The notes under the pieces: generated by a model | The model's input: only the letters and a program-made list of their open reading frames with translations | What the model was told of the DNA's origin: nothing | Database searches by the model: none | Origin: Deltaproteobacteria bacterium | GTDB taxonomy: Bacteria > Myxococcota_A > UBA9160 > UBA6930 | NCBI GenBank assembly: GCA_002687015.1 | Contig: NYZB01000122.1 | Span: 1 to 43,278 of the forward strand | Direction: 5' to 3' | DNA: 43,278 nucleotides | Made by a program: the position numbers and the translations under genes | Shown: positions 8,841-16,935 of the stretch, piece after piece | How positions within the stretch are numbered: position 1 is the first letter of the stretch | Layout: each line of letters starts with the position of its first letter

Positions 8841-9495
8841 CTCCGGCTCTGGGAAGATCGTGGCGATCTGTGGTCCGGACGGGGTCGGGAAGTCCACCCT
8901 GGTGAGCGAGCTGCAGCGGCTCCTTCCAGGGGGGCGCGTGAGCGTGATGTACGGGGGCAAGAAGGCGAACCACCAGCTCTGGACCACTCCCCTGGCGCTC
9001 TGGATCCTGGAGACCATGCGGCGCATTCCGGGAGTGCGGCGCCTGGCCCGCTTCTACCAGACCGTGGTCTTCCAACCACTCGAGTTCTTCGAGAACCGGG
9101 CTCGCTGGGCGAGTGCGCGACGCGAGGCGGAGCAGCGGGAATTCGTCCTCTTCGATCGCTTCGTGGTCGACCGGATGTGGCGACACCACGTGAGCAAGGC
9201 GGGTCGAAGCCTCGTCAAGGTCAACCCGGGCGACCGCTTCTTCTACTGGCTCTACGAGTCCCACTTCCCGTCGCCGCATGCCTACCTCTTCCTGGCCCCC
9301 ACACCCGAGCTCATGTTCGAGCGGGCGCCCGGCGAGTACGGCTCCCTCGACCACGCGATCGCGGTAGGCCTTGCATACGATGCCCTCGCGGAGAGTCTGG
9401 CTGCCCGTGGGCGACGGGTTCATCGCCTGGGCTTCTCGGCCGAAGAAGCCCCGCTCACCCTGGCCCAGCGGGCCCTCGAGCTCGTGAGGAGCTGA
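8833..9495 (+). CDS. Thymidylate-kinase-like P-loop kinase
   Basis: A 220-residue protein starting at GTG 8833, inside the last codons of the HPr-kinase-like gene. It opens GKIVAICGPDGVGKSTLVSE, a textbook Walker A of the thymidylate-kinase/adenylate-kinase superfamily. Later come VLFDRFVVDRMW, where the DR pair is typical of TMP kinases, and AYLFLAPTPELMFERAP, which fits the lid region. It departs from true thymidylate kinases in the middle, and its setting argues against dTMP synthesis. Similar proteins in glycan loci are thought to phosphorylate sugars or lipid-linked intermediates. It runs straight into the TagF-like gene, so the three products probably act in one step series. Confidence 0.8.
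   Translation: MADSGSGKIVAICGPDGVGKSTLVSELQRLLPGGRVSVMYGGKKANHQLWTTPLALWILETMRRIPGVRRLARFYQTVVFQPLEFFENRARWASARREAEQREFVLFDRFVVDRMWRHHVSKAGRSLVKVNPGDRFFYWLYESHFPSPHAYLFLAPTPELMFERAPGEYGSLDHAIAVGLAYDALAESLAARGRRVHRLGFSAEEAPLTLAQRALELVRS
9487..9491 (+). promoter_or_regulatory. Shine-Dalgarno AGGAG before an ATT codon
   Basis: AGGAG sits 6 bases ahead of ATT 9498, inside the last codons of the kinase gene. In the TagF-like frame there is no ATG, GTG or TTG between here and ATG 9615, which falls within the conserved GAMNGRLYGDN region. This makes ATT, or CTG 9492, the most reasonable initiator. Confidence 0.5.
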
Positions 9496-9497
9496 CG

Positions 9498-10748
9498 ATT
9501 CGCTTCATCTCTGCCCAACGTTGGATCGAGAGGCTGCGGCCCGTCATCCAGGCCTACCTGAAGCTCGCCCGGCTCTTCATCCGCCCGGACCCGGACCTCG
9601 TTCTCTGCGGCGCGATGAACGGCCGGCTCTACGGGGACAACAGCCAGCATCTCTTCGAGTGGATGCTCGAGGAGCGCCCGGACCTGAAGCCCCTGTGGGC
9701 CACCCGGAGCCTGGAGACCTGGCGGCGCCTCCGCGCAGAGGGCCGCCCCGTGGTCTTTGCCTACTCCCTGGCCGGTCTCCACGCCCTTCTTCGGGCCCAT
9801 GTCGCCGTCTTCACCGACAACCTCGAGGATCTGGCGATGGACCCTTGGATCCTGCCGGACGCCCTCCAGCTGATCGCGTTGCGACATGGTCGCTCGGTCA
9901 AGCGCGTGCGCTTTGCACGGAAGGGCCACAAGATCAGCGAGCGCGAAGCCAAAAACCGCCGCTTCGAAGGCGAGCTGATCCGGTTCGCCACCTCCACGTC
10001 GGATTTCGTGTCGGAGATCCAGGAGCTCTGCCTCGAGATCGGACGCGAGAAGCACGTCGTCACCGGCTACCCGCGCAACGATGCCCTCTTCGAGACACCG
10101 GCCTCCCACCGACGGCAGTGGGAGGAATTCCTGGCTGGGCGGAGCTTCGAGCGAGTGATCCTCTACGCACCGAGCTGGCGCCATGGCCGCTACTACACGC
10201 GCTTCTTCCCCTTCGAGGACTTCGACCAGGGTCGGCTGGAAGATCTCCTGGAGGAGAGCCGTTCTCTCCTGCTCCTGCGACCTCACCGCCTCGACCTCAC
10301 CTTCCCGGAGAACCGCGCGTGGCTCGGCGAGCTCTCCCGGTCGGAGTACGTCTGCACTGCGACCCACGACGAGCTCCCCGACGTCAACTCCTTCCTGCCC
10401 TTCGTGGACTCGCTGATCTGTGACTACTCGGCGCTCTATCACGACTTCCTCCTGCTGGACCGGCCGATGATGTTCATCCCCTACGACATCAACGACTTCG
10501 AGCAGCAGAACGGCTTCCTCTACCCCTATCTCGAGATGCTCCCCGGGCCGGACCTGCGCAGCTTCGACTCCTTCCTGGAGGCGTTGCAGAACCTGGTGCG
10601 GGGCGACGACACCCATCGCGAGGCGCGCCACGCCCTGCGCGACCAGATCCACACCCACCAGGACCCCGGCTCTTGTGCACGGGTCGTGGCGTTGATCGAC
10701 GAGATCCGCTCCGAGGCCCCACCGGCAACCGCCCAGGGCCGCACCTGA
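9498..10748 (+). CDS. TagF-like CDP-glycerol glycerophosphotransferase family protein, copy 1
   Basis: About 416 residues of the TagF/glycerophosphotransferase family, whose founding members polymerise glycerol phosphate from CDP-glycerol onto teichoic-acid linkers. Family landmarks in order are GAMNGRLYGDNSQHLFEW near 40, LIALRHGRSVKRV near 130 (its His corresponds to the first catalytic His), YAPSWRHGRYYTRFFPFEDF near 222, LLRPHR near 258, and CDYSALYHDFLLLDRPMMF near 309. It aligns along its whole length with the copy at 20396, so the N-terminus should be near RLRPVIQAYLKLARL. That requires a non-ATG start (ATT 9498 or CTG 9492). The protein is expected at the inner face of the membrane. 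Its donor in this organism is unproven. Confidence 0.88.
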   Translation: MRFISAQRWIERLRPVIQAYLKLARLFIRPDPDLVLCGAMNGRLYGDNSQHLFEWMLEERPDLKPLWATRSLETWRRLRAEGRPVVFAYSLAGLHALLRAHVAVFTDNLEDLAMDPWILPDALQLIALRHGRSVKRVRFARKGHKISEREAKNRRFEGELIRFATSTSDFVSEIQELCLEIGREKHVVTGYPRNDALFETPASHRRQWEEFLAGRSFERVILYAPSWRHGRYYTRFFPFEDFDQGRLEDLLEESRSLLLLRPHRLDLTFPENRAWLGELSRSEYVCTATHDELPDVNSFLPFVDSLICDYSALYHDFLLLDRPMMFIPYDINDFEQQNGFLYPYLEMLPGPDLRSFDSFLEALQNLVRGDDTHREARHALRDQIHTHQDPGSCARVVALIDEIRSEAPPATAQGRT

Positions 10749-10754
10749 CACGCC

Positions 10755-10776
10755 GGTCCGCGTGGGTTCGCGGCCC
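10755..10776. terminator. Possible hairpin between convergent genes
   Basis: The 45-base gap between the convergent TagF-like and flippase genes contains GGTCCGCG (10755-10762) and CGCGGCCC (10769-10776). They pair with one mismatch around a 6-base loop. There is no T-run on either side, so bidirectional termination is only a suggestion. Confidence 0.3.
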
Positions 10777-10793
10777 GGGGGGAGTTGGCAAGC

Positions 10794-12113
10794 TCAGGGA
10801 CCCGAGCGGCGAAGGCGTTCGGCTGCGGCCCGCACCCGCGTGAGGATCTCGGCCAGATCATCTCGACCCGCAACCAGGAACTCCGAGGGCCTGGTTCGGG
10901 TCAGCCGTACGAAGACCGCCGAAATCAGCAGGGCTTCGAGGCCGTAGGAGACGAGGCTGGCTGCAGCCGCGCCCAGGATGCCGTACTGGGGAATCCACAG
11001 GAAGTTCAGGATCAGGTTGACGAGCACCGAGACGACCTGCGTGACGATGTTCGCCTGCTGCCGGTCCTGGGCCGTGAAGAAGCGCGAGAGCACCCTGTAG
11101 ATGGCGATCAGGACGATGGCCGGGAGCAGCACGAGGAGCGGTGCCACCGAAGCCGCGTAGGCCTCACCGTAGACGAGGGGGACGAACAGGGGCGCCACGG
11201 CCCCGAAGGAGAGGGCGGCGAGAAGCCCCCAGAGGACGGACTGCCGGGAGACGCGAGCCACGAACTGGGCGCCCTCCCTGGCCCGAAGGCCTGCCAGCTG
11301 GGGATAGGCGGCGCCCCCGACCGACTCCGGGATGATCATCAGCTGCTGAACCAGGCCGGCGGCAATGGCGTAGAAGGCGACCTGCTTCGTGTCCTGGAGG
11401 AAGTAGGCGATCATGAAGAGGTCGACCCGCTGGTGGACCTGCCCCGCAAGAGCCTGCAGGTAGCTCTTCAGCCCGAAGACCAGGCTCTCGCGGATCTCCT
11501 TCCAGTCCACGCGAAGCGAGAATCCCGTCTCGCGCAGGATGGCGACCAGGTAGCCCAGGACACCGAGGGCCTGGACCGCCAGGGAGGCCATCATCACTTC
11601 CAGGATCCCACCCCCCCGGTGGACGAGGACGTAGGTCATGGCCGCCAGGGTCGAGAGGCCGAGCAGGAGCTTGTAGATATTCTGGACGACAAAGCGGTCG
11701 ATGCCCCTGGCCAGGCTCCCGAAGAGCAGAGACAGGAGCTGCACGGGGACCATGGCGACGGCGAGGAAGAAGAGAGTCGCCGGTGTCTCGCCGAGGAAGC
11801 GCTCCGTCAGGTCGGGACGAAGTGCAACGCATAGGCCGACGGTCAGGGCCGAGAGGGTCAGGACCACGAGAATGCCCGAGGCGGCGACGCGGGCGGGCGG
11901 CGTCTGGACGCGCCGCAGTCGGAAGATCGTCGCCGCCGGCCAGCCCAGCTGGGAGAAGATCACGGCTACGGTGGCGAAGGTCACCAGCAGGGCGTAGGCA
12001 CCGCGGTCTTCGACCGAGAGGAAGCGGGCCAGCAGCACGCTCGACGCGAACGCAATGGGGATGCTCACCACGGAGGTCAGGAGCAGACCCGAGACGTTTC
12101 GGACGAAGCTCAT
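10794..12113 (-). CDS. Polysaccharide flippase (Wzx/MATE-like), copy 2
   Basis: A 439-residue multi-pass membrane protein that starts MSFVRNVSGLLLTSVVSIPI and continues with LLARFLSVEDRGAYALLVTF, the standard opening of O-antigen and exopolysaccharide flippases (compare RVLGSEGAGGYA in the copy at 4199). Further hydrophobic helices follow to an Arg-rich C-terminus. It probably moves lipid-linked repeat units from the cytoplasmic to the periplasmic face of the membrane. The ATG at 12113 follows the methyltransferase stop by 24 bases on the same strand, so the two are likely an operon. Having two full-length flippases in one locus suggests two different substrates or a merged locus. Confidence 0.88.
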   Translation of the reverse strand: MSFVRNVSGLLLTSVVSIPIAFASSVLLARFLSVEDRGAYALLVTFATVAVIFSQLGWPAATIFRLRRVQTPPARVAASGILVVLTLSALTVGLCVALRPDLTERFLGETPATLFFLAVAMVPVQLLSLLFGSLARGIDRFVVQNIYKLLLGLSTLAAMTYVLVHRGGGILEVMMASLAVQALGVLGYLVAILRETGFSLRVDWKEIRESLVFGLKSYLQALAGQVHQRVDLFMIAYFLQDTKQVAFYAIAAGLVQQLMIIPESVGGAAYPQLAGLRAREGAQFVARVSRQSVLWGLLAALSFGAVAPLFVPLVYGEAYAASVAPLLVLLPAIVLIAIYRVLSRFFTAQDRQQANIVTQVVSVLVNLILNFLWIPQYGILGAAAASLVSYGLEALLISAVFVRLTRTRPSEFLVAGRDDLAEILTRVRAAAERLRRSGP

Positions 12114-12137
12114 CGATGCCCCGGTGCCGAGACGCGT

Positions 12138-12956
12138 CTACTTCGTGGCGACCACGTAGAGGTGGGAGAGGTCGGCGTCGGCGGAGAGGTCGACCTCCAC
12201 CTTGGGGAACAAGCGTGCCGCCAGGGAGAGAGCCGAGAAGATCGGGCGGTAGATCGCGCGGGGAATCTCGCGACGGCCCGCACGCTTGCAGCTCTGGATC
12301 TCGAAGCCTGCGAGCTCGAGAACCCCGAGAACATCCGCCCGGGAGTAGATCCGCATATGCCCCATGTGGCCAACCTGCTCGAGCTTCGCAAACTCGGCGG
12401 CGATGTCCCCCTGGTAGTCCTTGCCCAGCAGGAACTCGAGTCGTTGGCTCCGTTTGATGTTCGGCACCGAGAGAACGAGCGTGCCCCCGGGCTTCAGCAC
12501 ACGATAGGCCTCGCGCAGGGCGCCGATCGGGTTGATCCGGAGGTGCTCGAGCACCTCCGCGAAGATCACGTGATCGAAGGACCCTTCGCCCTGGGGCAGG
12601 CGGCCCTTCTCGATGTCGATCTCCAGGACGGGGATCTCGTGCCGGGCGATGAGCCCGCTCATTCGCGACGGGTCCAGATCGACACACTCGAGAACGTAGC
12701 CCTGCTCCTTCAGCAGCAGGGACATGACCCCGGGGAAGGCTCCGACCTCGAGAACCCGGGTCTGCTCGCCTGCCGGGGGAAGCAGCGCGAGGGTGGTCAC
12801 ACAGCGGTCCGCGTCCCGGCGGACGTACTTCTCGAAGTAGGCCCTGAAGCGCTCGGGAAGCAGGTCGGCGTCAGCGAGCAGTCGCCGTTGGAAGTCAGCG
12901 GCGTCGAACGGGCGACGGGCCGGTTCTCTCATGGGGAGCGCCGCCGTGTTCGTCAT
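12138..12956 (-). CDS. Class I SAM-dependent methyltransferase
   Basis: With ATG 12956 as start the product has 272 residues. The SAM-binding strand and glycine loop read VLEVGAFPGVMSLLLKEQG. The following acidic residue lies in LECVDLDPSRM, motif post-I is FDHVIFAEVLEHL, and AYRVLKPGGTLVLSVPN marks the end of the Rossmann core. This is the methyltransferase type common in polysaccharide loci, where it can methylate sugars or cap chain ends; the substrate is not known. The frame stays open upstream to an ATG at 13022, but that extension looks non-coding. The 3' neighbour on the same strand is flippase copy 2. It diverges from the AglQ-like gene at 13133. Confidence 0.85.
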   Translation of the reverse strand: MTNTAALPMREPARRPFDAADFQRRLLADADLLPERFRAYFEKYVRRDADRCVTTLALLPPAGEQTRVLEVGAFPGVMSLLLKEQGYVLECVDLDPSRMSGLIARHEIPVLEIDIEKGRLPQGEGSFDHVIFAEVLEHLRINPIGALREAYRVLKPGGTLVLSVPNIKRSQRLEFLLGKDYQGDIAAEFAKLEQVGHMGHMRIYSRADVLGVLELAGFEIQSCKRAGRREIPRAIYRPIFSALSLAARLFPKVEVDLSADADLSHLYVVATK

Positions 12957-13132
12957 GAGGCCTAGTATTCCCAATCGGGTCGGAGGATCCAGTGGGCTCT
13001 CATCGGCAAATCGAAGCCACATGAGGACGCCTCAGGAGCATGCAATTCAAGTGCAAGTTGCCAGGACGGCGAGGATTCGCGAAAAGGGATGGGTACTGGT
13101 GATGCTGGCCAATTCCGGCCCTCGAGGTCCCG

Positions 13133-14242
13133 ATGCCGAGCTCGTTGTTCCGCTTCCTCCACCACTGCGCCGAGGCCGCCCTTCCTCGGCAACGAGCCGA
13201 CGGCGCCATGCCAGGAGGCTGCAACGGGCCCTGGGAGGACGCCGAGACACCGGTCCGGAATACGGGCCACTGGCTGATCACCTTCCTGCGGGTCCTGGAG
13301 ACGACAGGCGATCCGCGCTTCCGGGCCGCGGCCGAGAAGTCCGCCGCCTACCTACTCTCGGACGCCGCTCGACCCATGGGTGCCAGCTTCTGGCACCGGA
13401 TGAACCCGGAGAGAGACTTCTGCAACGGCCTGATCGGCTCCGCCTGGACGATCGAGGCACTCGCCGCCGCGGGCGACGCCCTGGGGATGGAGGAGGCCTT
13501 TGGCGCGGCCCGTGAGGTCTTCCTCCTCCACCCCTATCTCGAGGACGAGGGAGTCTGGCGCGTCGTGAACGTGGACGGCAGCCGCGCCGGCGTGGATCCC
13601 ACCTTCAACCACCAGCTCTGGTTCGCGGCCAGTGGCGCCCTGCTGGTCGACCGGACCGGAGATGCAGTCATCCGGGAGCGGGTTGGCGGCTTCATGGACC
13701 ATCTGGGCTGGAGCTTCCAGGTGCGCAGCAACGGGGCCATCGTCCATGGCATGCGCTTCCGCAGCCTGCCCCGGCGCCTCTACCAGGAGTTCGGGATCCG
13801 CCGCCAGGGCCGCGCCTACTGGAAGGCCCAGGTGCCGAAGGAGATCGGCTACCACGCCTTCAACCTGATGGGCTTCGGCCTGCTCCATTCGAGCACCAGT
13901 GAGCATTCCTTCTGGCGCTCCGACTCCTTCGCCCGGGCGATGGCCCTGGTGGGCGACACCGCATTCCGGGATCAGCTGGAGACGAGCCCCTACGGCTACC
14001 CCTACAACCCGCCCGGATTCGAGGTGCCCTTCGCGGTGCTCACCTTTCCAGCTCTGGTCGACGAGAGCACGCGAGCGGAGGAGAACCTCTCGGCCTGGGT
14101 GGACCGGCAGCTCGCCCACACCTGGTCGCCCGAGACCCGGCAGCTCGACCGAAACGTACCCGACGCGGCGACGTTGACGGCTCGCCTCTACGAGGCTGCA
14201 CGGCTCCCGGACCTGCCCCTGGAACACGGCGTGGATGGCTGA
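13133..14242 (+). CDS. AglQ-like (alpha/alpha)6-barrel protein
   Basis: A 369-residue protein with repeated helical pairs and conserved aromatic segments. Early in the chain are CNGPWEDAETPVRNTGHWLI and FLRVLETTGDPRFRAAAEK, then FCNGLIGSAWTIEALAAAGD, DPTFNHQLWFAASGALL and IGYHAFNLMGFGLL. The pattern matches six-hairpin glycosidase-type barrels, and the NGPW...ETPVRNT...HWL segment recalls proteins named AglQ from archaeal glycosylation clusters. No signal peptide is visible, so a cytoplasmic role in glycan assembly or epimerisation is more likely than secretion. It overlaps the next glycosyltransferase by 8 bases, so the two are probably coupled. Catalytic residues cannot be named from sequence alone. 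Confidence 0.75.
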   Translation: MPSSLFRFLHHCAEAALPRQRADGAMPGGCNGPWEDAETPVRNTGHWLITFLRVLETTGDPRFRAAAEKSAAYLLSDAARPMGASFWHRMNPERDFCNGLIGSAWTIEALAAAGDALGMEEAFGAAREVFLLHPYLEDEGVWRVVNVDGSRAGVDPTFNHQLWFAASGALLVDRTGDAVIRERVGGFMDHLGWSFQVRSNGAIVHGMRFRSLPRRLYQEFGIRRQGRAYWKAQVPKEIGYHAFNLMGFGLLHSSTSEHSFWRSDSFARAMALVGDTAFRDQLETSPYGYPYNPPGFEVPFAVLTFPALVDESTRAEENLSAWVDRQLAHTWSPETRQLDRNVPDAATLTARLYEAARLPDLPLEHGVDG

Positions 14243-15539
14243 GCACTCCCGGGTCCTCGTCGTCTCCTACATCTTCGCGCCGGTGGGAGGCGTGGCCACC
14301 GAGCGTTGCCGGAAGTTCGTCAAGTACCTCCGGGACTTCGGTTGGGATCCGCTGATCCTCACGCAGGATCTGGACGAGACCTTGCGCATCCGCCCCGTGG
14401 AGATCGACCACTCCACGCTCGACGAGCTCCCGTCGGATCTGGAGATCAGCCGGGTCTACGGGCCGGTGTTCTCGGCGCCGGTGACCGCGCGGCCTTCCGT
14501 CGCAACGACGCCTCCCATCGGCGGAAGTCTCTCCTCGACCCCACCGCTTCGTTGGCTGCGCAGCCTGGGAAGCCTCCTGCTCTCGCCGGACTCCTTCGTG
14601 GCCTGGATCTTCCCCGCCCTCCTCCGGGGCCGTCGCTTGATTCGCGAGCGCGACTGCCGTGTCATCTTCGCGACCGCTCCCGCGTTCACAGCCTTCCCCC
14701 TCGCCGCCCTCTTGAGCGTCGTCGGCCGACGGCCCCTGGTGCTCGACTACCGGGACCCGTGGGGGGAGAACGGAGCCCTCTTTGGCGACCGTCGCTGGAA
14801 GCAGCGCCTGAACCGGCTCATGGAGCGGCTCTGCCTGCGCCGGAGCTCTCGGGTCGTCTTCGCCACCGAGGGCTTTCGGGACCTCTACGCCAGGCGTCAC
14901 CCCGACCTCGCCGAGCGCTTCGAGGTCATCCAGAACGGCTTTGATCGCGAGCCCGTCGCAGCGAAGAAGCCCCGCGGCGAGAGAGAGCCCCTTCGCATCG
15001 GCTACGCGGGCAAGATGTTCGGCGACCAGTATCCGATGGAGCCCTTCTTTCGCGCCCTCGCGAGCTTCGTCGAAGAGCGCGGCCGGGACCTCCTACGAGT
15101 CGAGATGGCCGGACAGATCGATCCCGAGAACGAGGCCCTGCTCGCGGAGCTCGGACTCGGGGACGTCGTCGAGCTGCGCGGCTTCCAGCCACGCGAGGAG
15201 GTCGAGCAGCTCCAGGAGCGCAGCGATGTGCTGCTGCTCGTGATCGGCGACATGCACCCCTTCTTCCACGGGCTCGAATCGGCGAAGCTCTTCGAGTACA
15301 TGCCCCTTGCGCGACCCATCCTCGGCCTCGTGCCCGAGGGAGGCGCCGCCTGGCAGCTCATCTCGCGCCACCAGATCGGCCCGCTGGCGCCTCCGAGTGA
15401 CGTCGTGCGCATCCGACGGGTTCTCGACGAGCTGGTCGGCCGGTCGGCCTCCGGACCCGCGGTCGCGCCCCGGCAGTTCCATCGCAGGAACCTGACCGGC
15501 CGTCTCGCCGGGATCCTGGACGAGGTCAGCAGGCCCTGA
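14235..15539 (+). CDS. Glycosyltransferase family 4 (WbuB/ExpE-like)
   Basis: A 434-residue GT-B glycosyltransferase. It opens RVLVVSYIFAPVGGVATERC, the long N-terminal form in which a PxGG loop is followed by a helix. A linker with VFATEGFRDLYARRHPDLAE comes midway, then the donor domain starts at LRIGYAGKMFGDQYPMEPF. Late motifs are VELRGFQPREEVEQLQERSD and GLESAKLFEYMPLARPIL, where the Glu residues of KLFEY bind the nucleotide sugar. Its ATG lies inside the last codons of the AglQ-like gene. It ends 18 bases before a gene pointing towards it. A cytoplasmic, membrane-associated role in repeat-unit assembly is expected; the sugar is unknown. Confidence 0.9.
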   Translation: MAEHSRVLVVSYIFAPVGGVATERCRKFVKYLRDFGWDPLILTQDLDETLRIRPVEIDHSTLDELPSDLEISRVYGPVFSAPVTARPSVATTPPIGGSLSSTPPLRWLRSLGSLLLSPDSFVAWIFPALLRGRRLIRERDCRVIFATAPAFTAFPLAALLSVVGRRPLVLDYRDPWGENGALFGDRRWKQRLNRLMERLCLRRSSRVVFATEGFRDLYARRHPDLAERFEVIQNGFDREPVAAKKPRGEREPLRIGYAGKMFGDQYPMEPFFRALASFVEERGRDLLRVEMAGQIDPENEALLAELGLGDVVELRGFQPREEVEQLQERSDVLLLVIGDMHPFFHGLESAKLFEYMPLARPILGLVPEGGAAWQLISRHQIGPLAPPSDVVRIRRVLDELVGRSASGPAVAPRQFHRRNLTGRLAGILDEVSRP

Positions 15540-15557
15540 GCGGGGCTCCAGGGCTCG

Positions 15558-16841
15558 TCAGGCGAATCGGGCCGTGTAGACCAGCACGGCGAGCGCGGCC
15601 AGACCGCCGTAGATGATGCCGCTCAGGAGGGCGTTGCGGGGCAGGACCCAGCCTCCGGCGGCGAAGATCATCAGCATGGGGGAGATCGTCTCCCGGTAGC
15701 GCAGAAGTCCGACGTGGATCACGGAGAAGAGCAGGAGGAAGACCGCGGGGAAGATGAGGACGGGCAGGTAGGCCCGCCAATCGCTGCGGCGCAGCAGGCT
15801 CCAGGCCCCGCGGATCGTGTGAGGCAGGAGCGCCACGCCGAAGAGGTTGGCCCAGGAGAGGAGGATGGTGGGGATCTCCTCACGAAAAAAGGGAGGAAAG
15901 GGCATGATGATGAACAGGAAGAGCGCCAGGGGGAGCTTGTAGATCTCGGTCAGCGAGCTCATCCGCGCATAGCGGAGCAGCCCGCCCACCTCCGAGAAGC
16001 TCGCACTGCGAGCGAGCTTGCCTTGCAGGCGACCCACGTCGGCCGCCACGCTGGCGTCGGGATCCCCGGCCACCATCACCTGGAAGCCAATCACCGCAAT
16101 GACGGTGATGCCGGCCAGCCCGAAGCCCAGCAGCAGGTTCCGCTGGCTGATGAGGAAGGACACCACCATGACGGCCAGGAAGGGCAGGACGAAGCCGTTG
16201 CGGAAATAGCGCATGCCCACGAGAGCGATCACGAGGAAGAACACGTGGACGATCAGGTTCTTGTTCTGTCGGAAGATGCAGAAGGCGTGGAAGAAGATGA
16301 ACATCGCGAGGAACTGGACGAAGGGCTCCTTGCGGTGGTTGATCGTATGCAGAAGGGTGAAGGGAATGAACGCGACGAGGATCGCAGCCACCCGTGCGGC
16401 TCGTTCGTCGAAGGTCATCCTTGCGACCCGATAGACGTAGAGCAGGGTCATCGAGCTCACGGCCACGTTCAGGAAGCGCGGAATCAGGACGTTCGGCCCG
16501 AAGATCCAGTACAGGATGGCGCCGATGAAGCCGTAACCGGGGTCGTTGAAGGTCCAGCCGTAGCCATCCCAGGGTCGGTCGTATGCGATGTCCGTGGACA
16601 TCTTGACCGACGCCAGGTGGTACTTGACGCTGTCGAAGAACGCGAAGCCGTCGAAGCCGATCGAGACCAGGAATTGGAAGTAGAGGGGGACGAGAGCCGC
16701 CTTGATGACGAAGGCGATCATCGCCAGGGGAAGCAGGAACTTGCGCTCTTCCACAGGCCGCACCATGTAGAAGACGACCACCATCGCCGCGAACAGGACG
16801 CAGGTGATGATCGAGCTGGCGAGCGAGGTCTCGGGAATCAA
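15558..16841 (-). CDS. Multi-pass membrane protein, GT-C/polymerase-like
   Basis: A 427-residue protein with about ten hydrophobic helices. After two N-terminal helices comes a soluble loop with FDSVKYHLASVKMSTDIAYD and GYGWTFNDPGYGFIGAILYW. Next are RVARMTFDERAARVAAILVA and FIPFTLLHTINHRKEPFVQF. This is the arrangement of GT-C enzymes that use polyprenyl-phosphate sugars (GT39/PMT-like) and of some Wzy-type polymerases. I infer a periplasmic-side glycosyltransferase or polymerase that extends the glycan after flipping. It lies 94 bases after the glycoside-hydrolase-like gene on the same strand. No standard family motif separates polymerase from transferase. Confidence 0.65.
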   Translation of the reverse strand: MIPETSLASSIITCVLFAAMVVVFYMVRPVEERKFLLPLAMIAFVIKAALVPLYFQFLVSIGFDGFAFFDSVKYHLASVKMSTDIAYDRPWDGYGWTFNDPGYGFIGAILYWIFGPNVLIPRFLNVAVSSMTLLYVYRVARMTFDERAARVAAILVAFIPFTLLHTINHRKEPFVQFLAMFIFFHAFCIFRQNKNLIVHVFFLVIALVGMRYFRNGFVLPFLAVMVVSFLISQRNLLLGFGLAGITVIAVIGFQVMVAGDPDASVAADVGRLQGKLARSASFSEVGGLLRYARMSSLTEIYKLPLALFLFIIMPFPPFFREEIPTILLSWANLFGVALLPHTIRGAWSLLRRSDWRAYLPVLIFPAVFLLLFSVIHVGLLRYRETISPMLMIFAAGGWVLPRNALLSGIIYGGLAALAVLVYTARFA

Positions 16842-16935
16842 GCGGTCGCGCCTCTCCGAGCGTTCCGGGGCGTAGGTCTTTCGTCACGGGCTGCTTCGCC
16901 CAGCGGGCCCACCACCTTTAGCCGGTATCTGGCGC

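Noticed and set aside
13040-13075. Sigma-54 promoter (TGGCA and TTGCA elements, minus strand) before the methyltransferase
   Set aside because: The GG and GC elements are not 10 bases apart, so the match fails the -24/-12 spacing rule.
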